Assembly: GCA_022571365.1 (NCBI GenBank)
Contig: JACZXZ010000023.1
Coordinates: 1 to 33,095 of the forward strand
Source: Pseudomonadota bacterium
GTDB lineage: Bacteria > Pseudomonadota > Alphaproteobacteria > G022571365
DNA: 33,095 nt
Direction: 5' to 3'
This document shows, piece after piece, positions 23,783 to 33,095 of this stretch. Position numbers and translations under genes: made by a program. Positions within the stretch are counted from its first letter, which is position 1. Each line of letters opens with the position of its first letter. A model generated the notes under the pieces. That model saw only the letters and a list, made by a program, of their open reading frames with translations. It did no database searches and was not told the origin of the DNA.

Positions 23783-24253
23783 CTACAGCACGGTGATGCG
23801 GTCGCCCGGCTTGATCGTCCCGCCTTTGACCACCCGGGCGCAGATGCCGCCGCGGTTCCATAGCGCCTTGGTCATCAGCCGTTCGGTTATCGACGCGATG
23901 TAGGCGCAGGGCGGGCGCGGGCGGTCGAAGACGAAGGTCGCCGCGCCGATTTTGAAGCGGCGCCCGGCAAGCCCCATCAAATCGAGGTTGCGGGTGACGA
24001 TGTTGCGGCGGTGCTCGCCGCCCTGGACCTTCACGCCGGTCTCGCGCTCGATCTCCTCGAGATGCTCGGCCTCGATCAGGGTGACCTGGCATTCGTCGAT
24101 ATCGGTCCAGTAGCCGGCCCGCTTCAAGTAACGGTCGCCTTCGAGGCCGCGGTCGGCGACGGCGGTCGCCTCATCGACGGTCCGCATCGGCGCGCCGCCC
24201 TCCGGCGTCATGAATATCTTCTCGACAATCGCCCGCGTGGCTTTCCGTCCCAT
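23783..24253 (-). CDS. MOSC domain-containing protein
   Basis: 156 residues, a single MOSC domain (the C-terminal domain of Moco sulfurases, also in YiiM- and mARC-type proteins). Landmarks are GLEGDRYL (36-43), the QVTLIEAEHLE segment, GGEHRRNIVTRNLDLMGL (78-95), and the conserved Cys116 in RPRPPCAYI. Stand-alone MOSC proteins are thought to carry or transfer sulfur to molybdenum centres. The ATG at 24253 begins the conserved part and has GGAG just upstream; the longer frame to 24328 is unconserved. The mobB-moeA-moaD-moaE block lies about 11 kb away in this window. Confidence 0.9.
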   Translation of the reverse strand: MGRKATRAIVEKIFMTPEGGAPMRTVDEATAVADRGLEGDRYLKRAGYWTDIDECQVTLIEAEHLEEIERETGVKVQGGEHRRNIVTRNLDLMGLAGRRFKIGAATFVFDRPRPPCAYIASITERLMTKALWNRGGICARVVKGGTIKPGDRITVL

Positions 24254-24335
24254 GGCTCCAGCGCCCCCATGATTCAACCTTAGAAATTCGACCTGTTGCG
24301 GCGTGGCCCGCGCAGCCTGGCAACCCACCTCGAGA

Positions 24336-24379
24336 TCACAGCCCCCGGCGCGTCCGCCGGTACTTGCCCTTCTTCCGCG
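24336..24379 (-). pseudogene. Second copy of the uvrB 3' end (tail duplication)
   Basis: Reading minus, this stretch encodes RKKGKYRRTRRGL-stop. The uvrB gene ends [13 protein letters not shown]-stop at 24472-24429. The two tails are about 93 bases apart and similar over about 44 bases, including the stop. It looks like a local duplication of the end of uvrB, with one copy now untranslated. Confidence 0.6.
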
Positions 24380-24428
24380 CCCGTGTCCCCGCGGCGCCGG
24401 GCTCGAAGCGGGCGCGGCGACTCGGCCC

Positions 24429-26582
24429 TCACGCCCCCCTCCTCATCCGCCGGTATTTCCCCCTCCTGCCGCTCGCCCTGAGCGCGCTCGCCCGCTGGAC
24501 CTTGCCGGCGAAGGCGGCCTCGGGGGAGAGGCCCAGGTCCTGGGCCTCCAGCCGGCGGATCTCGTCGCGCAGCCTGGCGGCCTCCTCGAACTCCAAATTC
24601 GCGGCCGCCTCGCGCATGCGCTTCTCGAGCCCGGCGATGTGGTCCTGGAGGTCCTTGCCAACCAAGTGCGGGACCGCCTCGTCGCCGGTCCCGACCGTGA
24701 CGTGGTCGCGCTCGTAGACGCTGTCCAGGATATCCGTGATCTGCTTCTTGATGCTCTCGGGCGTGATCCCGTGGGCGGCGTTGAATTCCTGCTGCTTCTC
24801 GCGCCGGCGGTTGGTCTCGGCGATCGCCGCCGTCATCGAGCCGGTCATGGTATCGGCAAAGAGGATCGCCCGGCCGTCGACGTTGCGGGCGGCCCGGCCG
24901 ATGGTCTGGATGAGCGAGGTCTTGGACCTGAGATAGCCCTCCTTGTCGGCGTCTAGAAGCGCGACGAGCGCGCATTCGGGGATGTCCAGGCCCTCGCGCA
25001 AGAGGTTGATGCCGACCAGCACGTCGAAGGCGCCGAGCCTCAAGTCGCGGATGATCTCGATGCGCTCGATGGTGTTGATGTCGGAGTGGATGTAGCGCAC
25101 CCTCAAGCCCGCCTCGTGCAGGTATTCGGTGAGGTCCTCGGCCATGCGCTTGGTCAAGGTCGTGACCAGCACCCGCTGGCCCCGGGCCGCGCAGTCCTTG
25201 CACTCGGCCAGCAGGTCGTCGACCTGGGTCTCGGCCGGGCGCACCAGGCACATCGGGTCGATCAAGCCGGTCGGCCGGATCACCTGATCGACGAAGACGC
25301 CGTCGGTGCGCTCGAGCTCCCACGGCCCCGGCGTGGCCGAGACGAAGATGGTCTCGGGCCGCATCGCCTCCCACTCCTCGAACTTCAGCGGCCGGTTGTC
25401 GAGGCAGGACGGCAGCCGGAAGCCGTACTCCGCGAGCGTCGACTTGCGGGAGTAGTCGCCGCGGAACATGCCGTTCAGCTGGGGCACGGTCACGTGGCTT
25501 TCATCGACGAACATCAGCGCGCCCTTGGGCAGGTACTCGATCAGCGTCGGCGGCGGCTGGCCCGGGGCGCGGCCGGTCAGATACCGCGAGTAGTTCTCGA
25601 TCCCGGCGCAGCTCCCGGTCGCCTCCATCATCTCCAGGTCGAAGTTGGTACGCTGCTCGAGCCGCTGGGCCTCCAGGAGCCTGCCCTCGCCGGCGAGCTC
25701 CTCCAGGCGCTCCTTGAGTTCCGCCTTGATCTCCGTGATCGCCTGGCTCAGCGTCGGTTTCGGCGTGACGTAGTGGCTGTTGGCGTAGATCTTGACCCGG
25801 TCCAATTTCGCCGCCTTCTCTCCGGTCAAGGGGTCGAACGCGACGATCGACTCGACCTCGTCGCCGAACAACGACAGGCGCCAAGCCTGATCCTCGAGAT
25901 GGGCCGGGAACAGCTCGATGGTGTCGCCCCGGACCCGGAAGGTGCCGCGGTGGAAGTCGGTGTCGTTGCGCCGGTACTGGAGCTCGACCAACTGCTTCAA
26001 GAGCACCGAGCGGTTGATGACCTGGCCGACCCTCAAGGGGATCGTCATCTCCGAATAGGTCTCGACGTCGCCGATCCCGTAGATGCACGACACGCTGGCG
26101 ACGATGATGACGTCGTCGCGCTCGAGCAAGGACCGGGTCGCCGAGTGGCGCATGCGGTCGATCTGCTCGTTGATCGAGGCCTCCTTCTCGATGTAGGTGT
26201 CGGTGCGCGGGACGTAGGCCTCGGGCTGGTAGTAGTCGTAATAGGAGACGAAGTACTCGACCGCGTTGTCCGGGAAGAAGGACCTCATCTCGCCATAGAG
26301 CTGGGCCGCCAGCGTCTTGTTGGGGGCGAGGATCAGGGTCGGGCGCCGGACCTCCTGGATGACGTGGGCCATGGTGAAGGTCTTGCCCGAGCCGGTGACG
26401 CCCAGGAGCACCTGGTCGCGCTCGCCGCGCCTGAGCCCGGCGACCAGCTCGGTGATCGCCTGGGGCTGGTCGCCGGCCGGCTCGAAGTCGGAGACCAGCT
26501 TAAACGCCCGGTCCGAGGCGCCTTGCCTGCGAGCGGCGCCTTGCCTGTGAGCCGCGGGCCTCGCGGCCAGTTGACTCGCCAT
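24429..26582 (-). CDS. uvrB: Excinuclease ABC subunit B
   Basis: 717 residues. UvrB is the ATP-dependent damage-verification helicase of nucleotide excision repair; it receives DNA from UvrA and recruits UvrC. Walker A is GVTGSGKT (61-68). The beta-hairpin region is [20 protein letters not shown]. The helicase motifs include [10 protein letters not shown] (DE-H box) and [18 protein letters not shown]. The C-terminal UVR domain is [20 protein letters not shown], which contacts UvrC. The N-terminal 25 residues and the basic tail ([12 protein letters not shown]) are extensions. The ATG at 26582 has AAAGGGGC upstream. It is convergent with nothing downstream except the MOSC gene on the same strand. 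Confidence 0.97.
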   Translation of the reverse strand: MASQLAARPAAHRQGAARRQGASDRAFKLVSDFEPAGDQPQAITELVAGLRRGERDQVLLGVTGSGKTFTMAHVIQEVRRPTLILAPNKTLAAQLYGEMRSFFPDNAVEYFVSYYDYYQPEAYVPRTDTYIEKEASINEQIDRMRHSATRSLLERDDVIIVASVSCIYGIGDVETYSEMTIPLRVGQVINRSVLLKQLVELQYRRNDTDFHRGTFRVRGDTIELFPAHLEDQAWRLSLFGDEVESIVAFDPLTGEKAAKLDRVKIYANSHYVTPKPTLSQAITEIKAELKERLEELAGEGRLLEAQRLEQRTNFDLEMMEATGSCAGIENYSRYLTGRAPGQPPPTLIEYLPKGALMFVDESHVTVPQLNGMFRGDYSRKSTLAEYGFRLPSCLDNRPLKFEEWEAMRPETIFVSATPGPWELERTDGVFVDQVIRPTGLIDPMCLVRPAETQVDDLLAECKDCAARGQRVLVTTLTKRMAEDLTEYLHEAGLRVRYIHSDINTIERIEIIRDLRLGAFDVLVGINLLREGLDIPECALVALLDADKEGYLRSKTSLIQTIGRAARNVDGRAILFADTMTGSMTAAIAETNRRREKQQEFNAAHGITPESIKKQITDILDSVYERDHVTVGTGDEAVPHLVGKDLQDHIAGLEKRMREAAANLEFEEAARLRDEIRRLEAQDLGLSPEAAFAGKVQRASALRASGRRGKYRRMRRGA

Positions 26583-26804
26583 GCCCCTTTATATGCAGGC
26601 CCGGACGGCGATTGCCAGAGCCTTGGTGAGGGGATGGAGCGCCGCGGCCGCGCCCTCTCCGCTCGCACCCTCGCGGCATCGCCCAAGCCGTGCCGATCCA
26701 AGACGCAGCGCGGAGTGGCGCCGGCCATGCGCGGCGCGGCCGTGCTAAGATATCCCAACCAAGGCGCGGGACCGGCGGTTCGGAGGAGCCAGGAGGCCAG
26801 GCCA

Positions 26805-27530
26805 ATGGCGAAGGGCGACAGGCGCATAAAAGAGGCGCTCTTCATCGTCCACGAGGGCGCCCGCGACGTCGGCAGCCTCGCCGGCGCCTTGAGCCGGCGC
26901 GGCTATCGGCTGCGCACCTGCCTGGCCCGCCGGGAGGATGTCGCGGCCCTCGACGCCCTTGCCCCGGATCTGCTGGTGGTGCTCGGCGGCCTCCTGGGCG
27001 CCAACGATGAGGCGGAACATCCGTTTATCAGGGACGAGCTCGCCCTGCTCGGGCGAAGGCTCAAGGCGGATCGGCCCACGCTCGGCATATGCCTCGGCGG
27101 CCAGCTCGTCGCCAAGGCGCTGGGCGCCCGCGTGCACACAGGCGGCGCACCCGAGCTTACCTGGGGGCCGATCAGCCTCACCGAAGCGGGGCGCGGCTCC
27201 GCCCTCGCCCACCTCGGCCCCGAAGAGACGGCGGTGGTGCACTGGCACAATGACAGCTTCGAGCTGCCCGCAGGCGCAATCCACCTGGCCTCGACCGAGG
27301 ATTGCCCCAACCAGGCCTTTTCCTGGGGCGGGCGCTCACTCGCCGTCCAGTTCCATCCGGAGGTCACCGCGAGCCTGATGGCGCGCTGGCTCGCGCACGC
27401 GAGGGCCGATTCCGAGGCCAGGCGGGCGGCGATCGCGAGGATGCGCGCCGATACCGCGCGATGGTCCCAGACCCTCGAGCGGCAAACGGCCCGGTGTCTG
27501 AACGCCTGGCTGGACCAGGTCGAGGACTAG
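26805..27530 (+). CDS. Class I glutamine amidotransferase (GMP-synthase amidotransferase-like), stand-alone
   Basis: 241 residues of the triad GATase fold: nucleophile C96 in LGICLGGQLVA, and H184/E186 in VQFHPEV. The domain is not fused to a synthase. It resembles the widespread GuaA-like stand-alone amidotransferases annotated as glutamine amidotransferases; the acceptor substrate is unknown. The start is fixed by a perfect AGGAGG nine bases before the ATG. The C-terminal 50 residues (ARADSEARRAAIARMRADTA and onwards) are a charged helical extension. It is divergent from uvrB, and its last codons lie in a tandemly duplicated block. Confidence 0.9.
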   Translation: MAKGDRRIKEALFIVHEGARDVGSLAGALSRRGYRLRTCLARREDVAALDALAPDLLVVLGGLLGANDEAEHPFIRDELALLGRRLKADRPTLGICLGGQLVAKALGARVHTGGAPELTWGPISLTEAGRGSALAHLGPEETAVVHWHNDSFELPAGAIHLASTEDCPNQAFSWGGRSLAVQFHPEVTASLMARWLAHARADSEARRAAIARMRADTARWSQTLERQTARCLNAWLDQVED

Positions 27531-27659
27531 GGATTCCCCCTCGCCTTCGCACCCTCCGCGCGCCCCCCCATCGCGGCCCTTAAACATGTGGCGGACTAGG
27601 GATTCCCCCTCGCCTTCGCACCCTCCGCGCGCGCGCCATCGAGGCCCTTAACATGTGGC
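27524..27659. repeat. Tandem duplication of about 68 bp spanning the amidotransferase stop codon
   Basis: Copy 1 is 27524-27592 and copy 2 is 27593-27659. Both begin ggactagggattccccctcg and end catgtggc; they differ in the ccccccc/gcgcgcg run and two nearby positions. The first copy contains the last codon and stop of the amidotransferase gene, so the gene end is duplicated without changing the protein. Confidence 0.93.
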
Positions 27660-28011
27660 GGCCGCAACCATAAGGGGATGTTGCGACGGCATCGGTCAAA
27701 GGCCCGTTCGTGCGTCTCCTTCCCACGGGAGCGCCCTGGGCCGGCGCCGGCGAGCCGGACTTCGACACGCCCGGGCACATCATCGAGGCCGCGATCGAGG
27801 CGATCAAGCAGGGGCCGCCTGCTCAACCCCATGTCCGTCCCATGTCCGTCGCGGCCAAGAGCGCGACATCCCGGCCCCCGAGCCGCCGCTCGCAAAAAAA
27901 ATCCGCCGCCCTGGCGCCAATTCCTATTCCCATTCCGGTCCGCAGGCACTAAATAGGAAATATCCCTTTTTAGAGGCGAGCCAGCGGGACCGGAGCAAGG
28001 GGGCTGGAGCG
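27660..28011. other. 350-bp non-coding region before the fumarase gene
   Basis: It holds an aminotransferase gene fragment (27743-27814, listed separately), a short tandem ccatgtccgtc pair near 27830-27850, an A8 run (about 27896-27903), and a short AT-rich patch (actaaataggaaatatccctttttag, about 27949-27972) that is a possible promoter region for the fumarase gene. No intact gene is seen, although the frame of the fumarase gene happens to stay open back to 27655. Confidence 0.6.
27743..27814 (+). pseudogene. Fragment of a class I (aspartate-type) aminotransferase
   Basis: The translated stretch [20 protein letters not shown] then IKQG matches the N-terminal signature of bacterial aspartate aminotransferases ([24 protein letters not shown]). 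Before it only a few residues could belong, and after it the frame runs into unrelated sequence, so about 24 codons survive. It is an isolated relic with no adjoining catalytic domain. Confidence 0.75.
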
Positions 28012-29667
<1,656 letters not shown>

Positions 29668-29879
29668 CGACGGAGGAGGAACGGAACAGGAGAGGCATCG
29701 AGGCCAACCCACGGCGAAAAGGTTTCACCACCAAGGCGCCAACGCATCGAGTCGGATTCAAGCGGGCATCGCAGGCATCGAGCGGCGGCAATTCCCACCT
29801 TCGCGCCTTGGTGTCTTGGCGGCCGTCAAATCTCTCTCGGGTCTCTGTGTCGGATCGGGTCTCTGTGTCAGATCAGGCA
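29668..29879. other. Spacer between fumC and the RHH gene with inverted and direct repeats
   Basis: An 11-bp inverted repeat, caccaaggcgc (29729-29739) and gcgccttggtg (29803-29813), encloses 63 bases. A direct 18-bp tandem repeat, cgggtctctgtgtcggat, runs at 29838-29855 and 29856-29873 (one mismatch), ending six bases before the RHH start codon. The caccaagg/ccttggtg words resemble dispersed intergenic repeats seen in other genomes; here only one instance is clear. Confidence 0.7.
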
Positions 29880-30119
29880 ATGCCGGCCGGAATCAAGAAG
29901 CGATCGGTGGTGATCGCGGGCCATAAGACGAGCGTGTCGCTGGAAGCCCCTTTCTGGGAGGCGCTCAAGGAGATCGCCGCCGGCCGCCGGACCTCGGTCA
30001 ACCGGCTCATCGCCGAGCTCGACCGCCGGCGCGACGGCAATCTCTCCAGCGCGATCCGCGTCTTCGTGCTGGAGAGCCTGCGCGGCGGCGCGAGCGGCCG
30101 GAGCAAGCGGGGCCGCTGA
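29880..30119 (+). CDS. Ribbon-helix-helix (RHH_4-type) small protein
   Basis: 79 residues. The sequence KRSVVIAGHKTSVSLEAPFW is followed by EALKEIAAGRRTSVNRLIAE and DRRRDGNLSSAIRVFVLESL, the pattern of the RHH_4 family of alphaproteobacterial Arc/MetJ-like proteins, presumably dimeric DNA binders. To my knowledge such genes often follow fumC in this group. The start at 29880 was chosen because the conserved segment begins four residues later; an open frame continues upstream to 29628 but contains the intergenic repeats. The ribosome site is weak (CAGG). Whether it regulates fumC is unknown. Confidence 0.85.
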   Translation: MPAGIKKRSVVIAGHKTSVSLEAPFWEALKEIAAGRRTSVNRLIAELDRRRDGNLSSAIRVFVLESLRGGASGRSKRGR

Positions 30120-30131
30120 ATCCGGACACCG

Positions 30132-30243
30132 CCTGTTTGTCCCGGCCTGTTTGTCCCGGCCTGTTTGTCCCGGCCTGTTTGTCCCGGCCCGTTTGTCCCG
30201 GCTCGTTTGTCCCGGCCCGTTTGTCCCGGCCCGTTTGTCCCGG
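30132..30243. repeat. Eight tandem copies of a 14-bp repeat (minisatellite)
   Basis: The unit is cctgtttgtcccgg. Copies 1-4 (30132-30187) are identical; copies 5-8 (30188-30243) carry changes only at bases 2-3 (ccc or ctc in place of cct). The array lies between the convergent RHH and AsmA-like genes, 12 bases after the RHH stop. There are no spacers, so it is not a CRISPR. Identity of neighbouring copies suggests recent slippage. Confidence 0.97.
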
Positions 30244-30324
30244 CCGGGGGTTGCCGAAACCGAAAGCGGGTCGCCGATCCTTCCCCTTTGCCCCGCAGGG
30301 ACCGCTCCGTGCCCACTCCCGCGG

Positions 30325-33095
30325 TCAGTTTCCAAAGCCCTCGAGGATGCCCTTGAGGATGTCCACCGGCGACGGCAGCTCCGGTTGCTCGGGCTGTGGC
30401 TGCTCCGGCTGTTCCGGCTGTGGTTGCTGGGGCTGCTCTCCGCCGCCGAACACGCCGGGCAGAAACTGCTCCAGGGTGTCGCCCAATGTCGACGGCTGCG
30501 GCGCGGCGCTCTTGAGCGCCGCGCCCGCGAGCCTGACGTTCGGCGAATCCAGCGGCCCGGTCAGCCTGACGGTGACGACGGGATTGTCCGGCGGATCGGC
30601 CTCGCGCAACACGCGAAGGTCCATGTCCATCTGCCAGGGGACAAGGGCGGCCGTGCCCTCCAGACGGGCCTGGAGGCCGCGGCCCTGGAGCCGGGTGTCG
30701 TCGGTGCGGATCACGCCGCGGTCAATGGTGAAGGTGCCGTCGAGGGCCGCCGGAGCCTCGGCAAAGGCGGCAATCACTCCGCTCAGGGCGCCCCCCAGAG
30801 TCGTCAGCTCAGGCAACTCGAACAGCGAACCGAGGAAATCGAGCGCCGTGGCGCCTGCGCGCTCCTGCGCCTCGACCTTGACGATCACGGTGCCATTGAC
30901 CGCACCGCTGCCGTTGAGGCTGTCGATGAAGTCATGAAGGCTCGCGCCGGTCGTGGCGACAACCGCCGTGAGCGAGACCGGACCGGCGGCGCGGTCGATG
31001 CCGGCCACCGCCGGCAACGCTTTTTCCAGCTCGATTCCGTCCACCGCGAGGCTGGCGTTGATCTGATTGGGCCGGCCGACGGCGAGCCGCGCGTCCGCCT
31101 CGAAGGCGCCTCCGAACACGACGCCGGAGAGCCGGCTTAGCTCGAGCACGCCGTCGGTGAGCGTGGCCGCGAGCCTGGGATTGTCCAACCGGTACGCGCC
31201 GTAACTCAGGGCCGGCGCCGTCAGCACCAGCTCGGCATCGAAGCCTTCGAGCGCCGTGAAATCCAGCGGTTCCCTCGACCATCGACGGTCCTGCGCCGCG
31301 GCAGCTTCGCCGCCGCCCGTGGCCGCGCCTTGACCGCCCGTGGCGGCCGCCTCTTCCGGCGCCGGCAGGAGTTGGTCGAGGACGATCTCGCCGGTGTTGA
31401 ACTCGGCGCTCACTTTGGGCCGCGGGCCGTCGAGCCGGACCGCGATGTCGCCGGCGAGCGCGACCGGCCCAACCGCGCCCTTTATCCCGGACAGCCTGAG
31501 CCCCGAGGCATCGCCTTCGAGGGCCGCGCCCAGTTGGAGCCCGCCGAGATCTTCCCCCGCCGCGCGGAACGCCGGCATGAAAGCGCCGACCAGCCGGGCG
31601 AGGCTCGGGAAACGCGCGTCCAGTTCGAGATCATAGCTCGGCGCGCCGCCGAGAACCGCGAGCCTGCCCGCCGCCCCGACCGTGCCGCCGAGGAGGGCGA
31701 TCTCGCCCTCGAGGGTCACCTCTTGACCCGTGCTTCCACCCCCTTTCAGGCGGACCGCGAGCCTGATCGACGTCGCCGAGCTTGCCGCCGGGCAGCTCAA
31801 CGCCCTCGAGGAACGTCTCCAAGAGCCGCGCGGCATCAGGGTGGCTGGCCTTTACCTCCAGGTCATAGCTTGGCGTCCCGTCCAGGCCCTTGAGCTCGCC
31901 GCCCAGCGACGCCCCGCCGCCGGCGAGCGCCAGTTGGAGCTCGAACGTCGCCTCCGCGCCATCGGTCTCGGCGCTGCCTTCGAGCGCGAAATCGCCAAGC
32001 TTTTGCGGCGCCACCGGCGGCTCGATCCCGGCGAGCCGGAACAAGCCGGTCAGGTCGTCGGCGCGCAACTCGAAATCGGCCTCGACCCGCGGCGTCCCCG
32101 TAAAGCCGCTCAAGCTGCCGCTGGCCCGCGCGCTGGCGCCCGCGAGATCGTCGACGCGGGCCTCGCGCACCGTCAACGTCCCGGCGTGGAGCGTGCCGTC
32201 GAAGCCGACCCCGTGGGCCGGGGTCCGACGGTAGGTCAGGCGGTCGATCCGGACCTCGAGGTTGGCGTCGAAAGTTTCGAGCAGCGCCAGGGCGGAAGGC
32301 GGCAGTGCTCCTGGCCGGGCCGGCTCCTCGGCGGCGGCGCCTTCATCCCCCTGGCCGCCCCCGGCGGGCGGCCGCGGCAGATAGGCATCGAGGTTCAAGC
32401 GGTCGATCGCCAGGCTGGCGCCGAAGGCCGGCCGTTCCCGGAGCGCGATGGTCACGCCGCCGGTGAGCCGCGAGGTGTCGAGGCGAAGGTCGATGCCGGT
32501 GAGGTGCACTGCCTCGGGCGAGGCGCTGAGCTCGCCGGTGAACGAAAACTTCCTGAGCCGGTCGGGCGGCACCGAAGAGACGTCGATCCGGAGCCAATCG
32601 AGCACGCCGCGAAAATTGTCGGCGGCGGCCTCGACGCTGCCCTCGAAGCGTGGCTTACCCTCGGCGGCGGTGAGAAATCCGAAGACCGAGACATGGGAGC
32701 CGCCCGGCAGCTGGGCCGTGGCCTGGCTCAACGTGACCTCGCCCTCGACCAGCTCCGCGCTGAGCCGAACCTGATGAACGACGCCGCCCCGGAAGATCAC
32801 CGCATCGACCGTGAGGTCGAAGGAGCCCGCGATACCGGCGGGAATTTCGAAGCCGCGGGCGGGTGCCTCGCCGTCCACAGGCACCGGTGTTTGCGCCGTC
32901 GGTCGGGCCGGCGCCTCGCCGCCGTCGGACTCCGCGGCCCCGGGTTCCATGGCCAGCCACCGATCGAGGTCGATACGCCCGAGGGCCAGGGCGATGTCCG
33001 CCCGGACGCGCTCGCCCAGGCTCACATTGATGGTGCCGGTGGCGCGGACTCCGCCGAGCTCAAAGACGATGTCGTCGACCGCGACGCCGGCGGCC
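30325..33095 (-). pseudogene. AsmA-family envelope protein gene, frameshifted near 31770 and cut by the right edge
   Basis: Two overlapping minus-strand frames are homologous in character and together make one AsmA-like protein. The 5' frame runs from the right edge (no stop upstream, so the start lies outside) to about 31770, ending properly in RLLETFLEGVELPGGKLGDV. The 3' frame continues from SIRLAVRLKGGGSTGQEV to the stop at 30325. Both contain repeating beta-rich units (PSYDLEV.A.HPDAARL and PSYDLELDARFPSLARLV), typical of AsmA/TamB-like lipid-transport bridges anchored in the inner membrane. The last part has the AsmA_2-like SLNGSGAVNGTVIVKVE and a Q/P/E-rich tail. Switching frames needs one inserted or two deleted bases; it may be a real mutation or a sequencing error. 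Confidence 0.78.

Noticed and set aside
25086-27530. 814-codon plus-strand open frame
   Set aside because: Its first 1.5 kb is antisense to uvrB with an Arg/Gly/Leu-rich shadow translation; only the last 241 codons, from the AGGAGG-preceded ATG at 26805, are a real gene.
30132-30243. CRISPR array
   Set aside because: A 14-bp unit with no spacers is a minisatellite.

Overview
The window is GC-rich (roughly two-thirds G+C by eye) and looks chromosomal. Gene content and gene order suggest an alphaproteobacterium of the Rhodospirillales type. The supporting neighbourhoods are lgt-midA; ubiK / ybjN / proC; rpoH divergent from a TetR/COQ9-like gene; an EnvZ/OmpR-like pair beside marR and ilvE; uvrC-pgsA near moaD-moaE; and fumC followed by a ribbon-helix-helix protein. 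HldD (LPS heptose) and AsmA indicate a Gram-negative envelope. I found no rRNA, tRNA, CRISPR array, integrase or transposase.

Layout. 1-2406 (minus): midA (cut by the left edge), lgt and hldD. 2590-4807 (plus): ubiK, a YbjN-domain gene and proC. 4845-6529: an RpoH-family sigma factor divergent from a TetR/COQ9-like gene. 6800-10378: a histidine kinase/response regulator operon, then marR divergent from ilvE across 26-bp direct repeats, with a 38-bp perfect palindrome closing ilvE. 10526-15711 (minus): a molybdenum-cofactor block (mobB-moeA-moaD-moaE) downstream of uvrC-pgsA. 16303-18064 (minus): a pteridine-reductase-like SDR and a Ca2+/Na+ antiporter. 18733-22558 (plus): an inositol-phosphate cluster. 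22962-24253: a methyltransferase and a convergent MOSC protein. 24429-26582 (minus): uvrB. 26805-30119 (plus): a class I glutamine amidotransferase, a fumarase with an N-terminal extension domain, and an RHH protein. 30325-33095 (minus): an AsmA-like gene that is frameshifted and cut by the right edge.

Most distinctive system. Genes at 18733-22558 encode myo-inositol-1-phosphate synthase, an inositol-monophosphatase-family phosphatase, and a fused nucleotidyltransferase / CDP-alcohol phosphotransferase. The fused protein has the architecture of the bifunctional IPCT/DIPPS enzyme of hyperthermophiles. Together they could make di-myo-inositol phosphate (a compatible solute) from glucose-6-phosphate: Ino-1-P, then CDP-inositol, then phospho-DIP, then DIP. 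The phosphatase has lost one canonical metal ligand. The first gene is preceded by three 24-bp repeats that abut its ribosome binding site, and a decayed fragment of a second inositol-phosphate-synthase copy lies between the first two genes.

Intergenic DNA in this window is repeatedly marked by short tandem duplications (13 to 69 bp; 2 to 8 copies) and by small gene relics. This suggests active replication slippage or local duplication rather than mobile elements.
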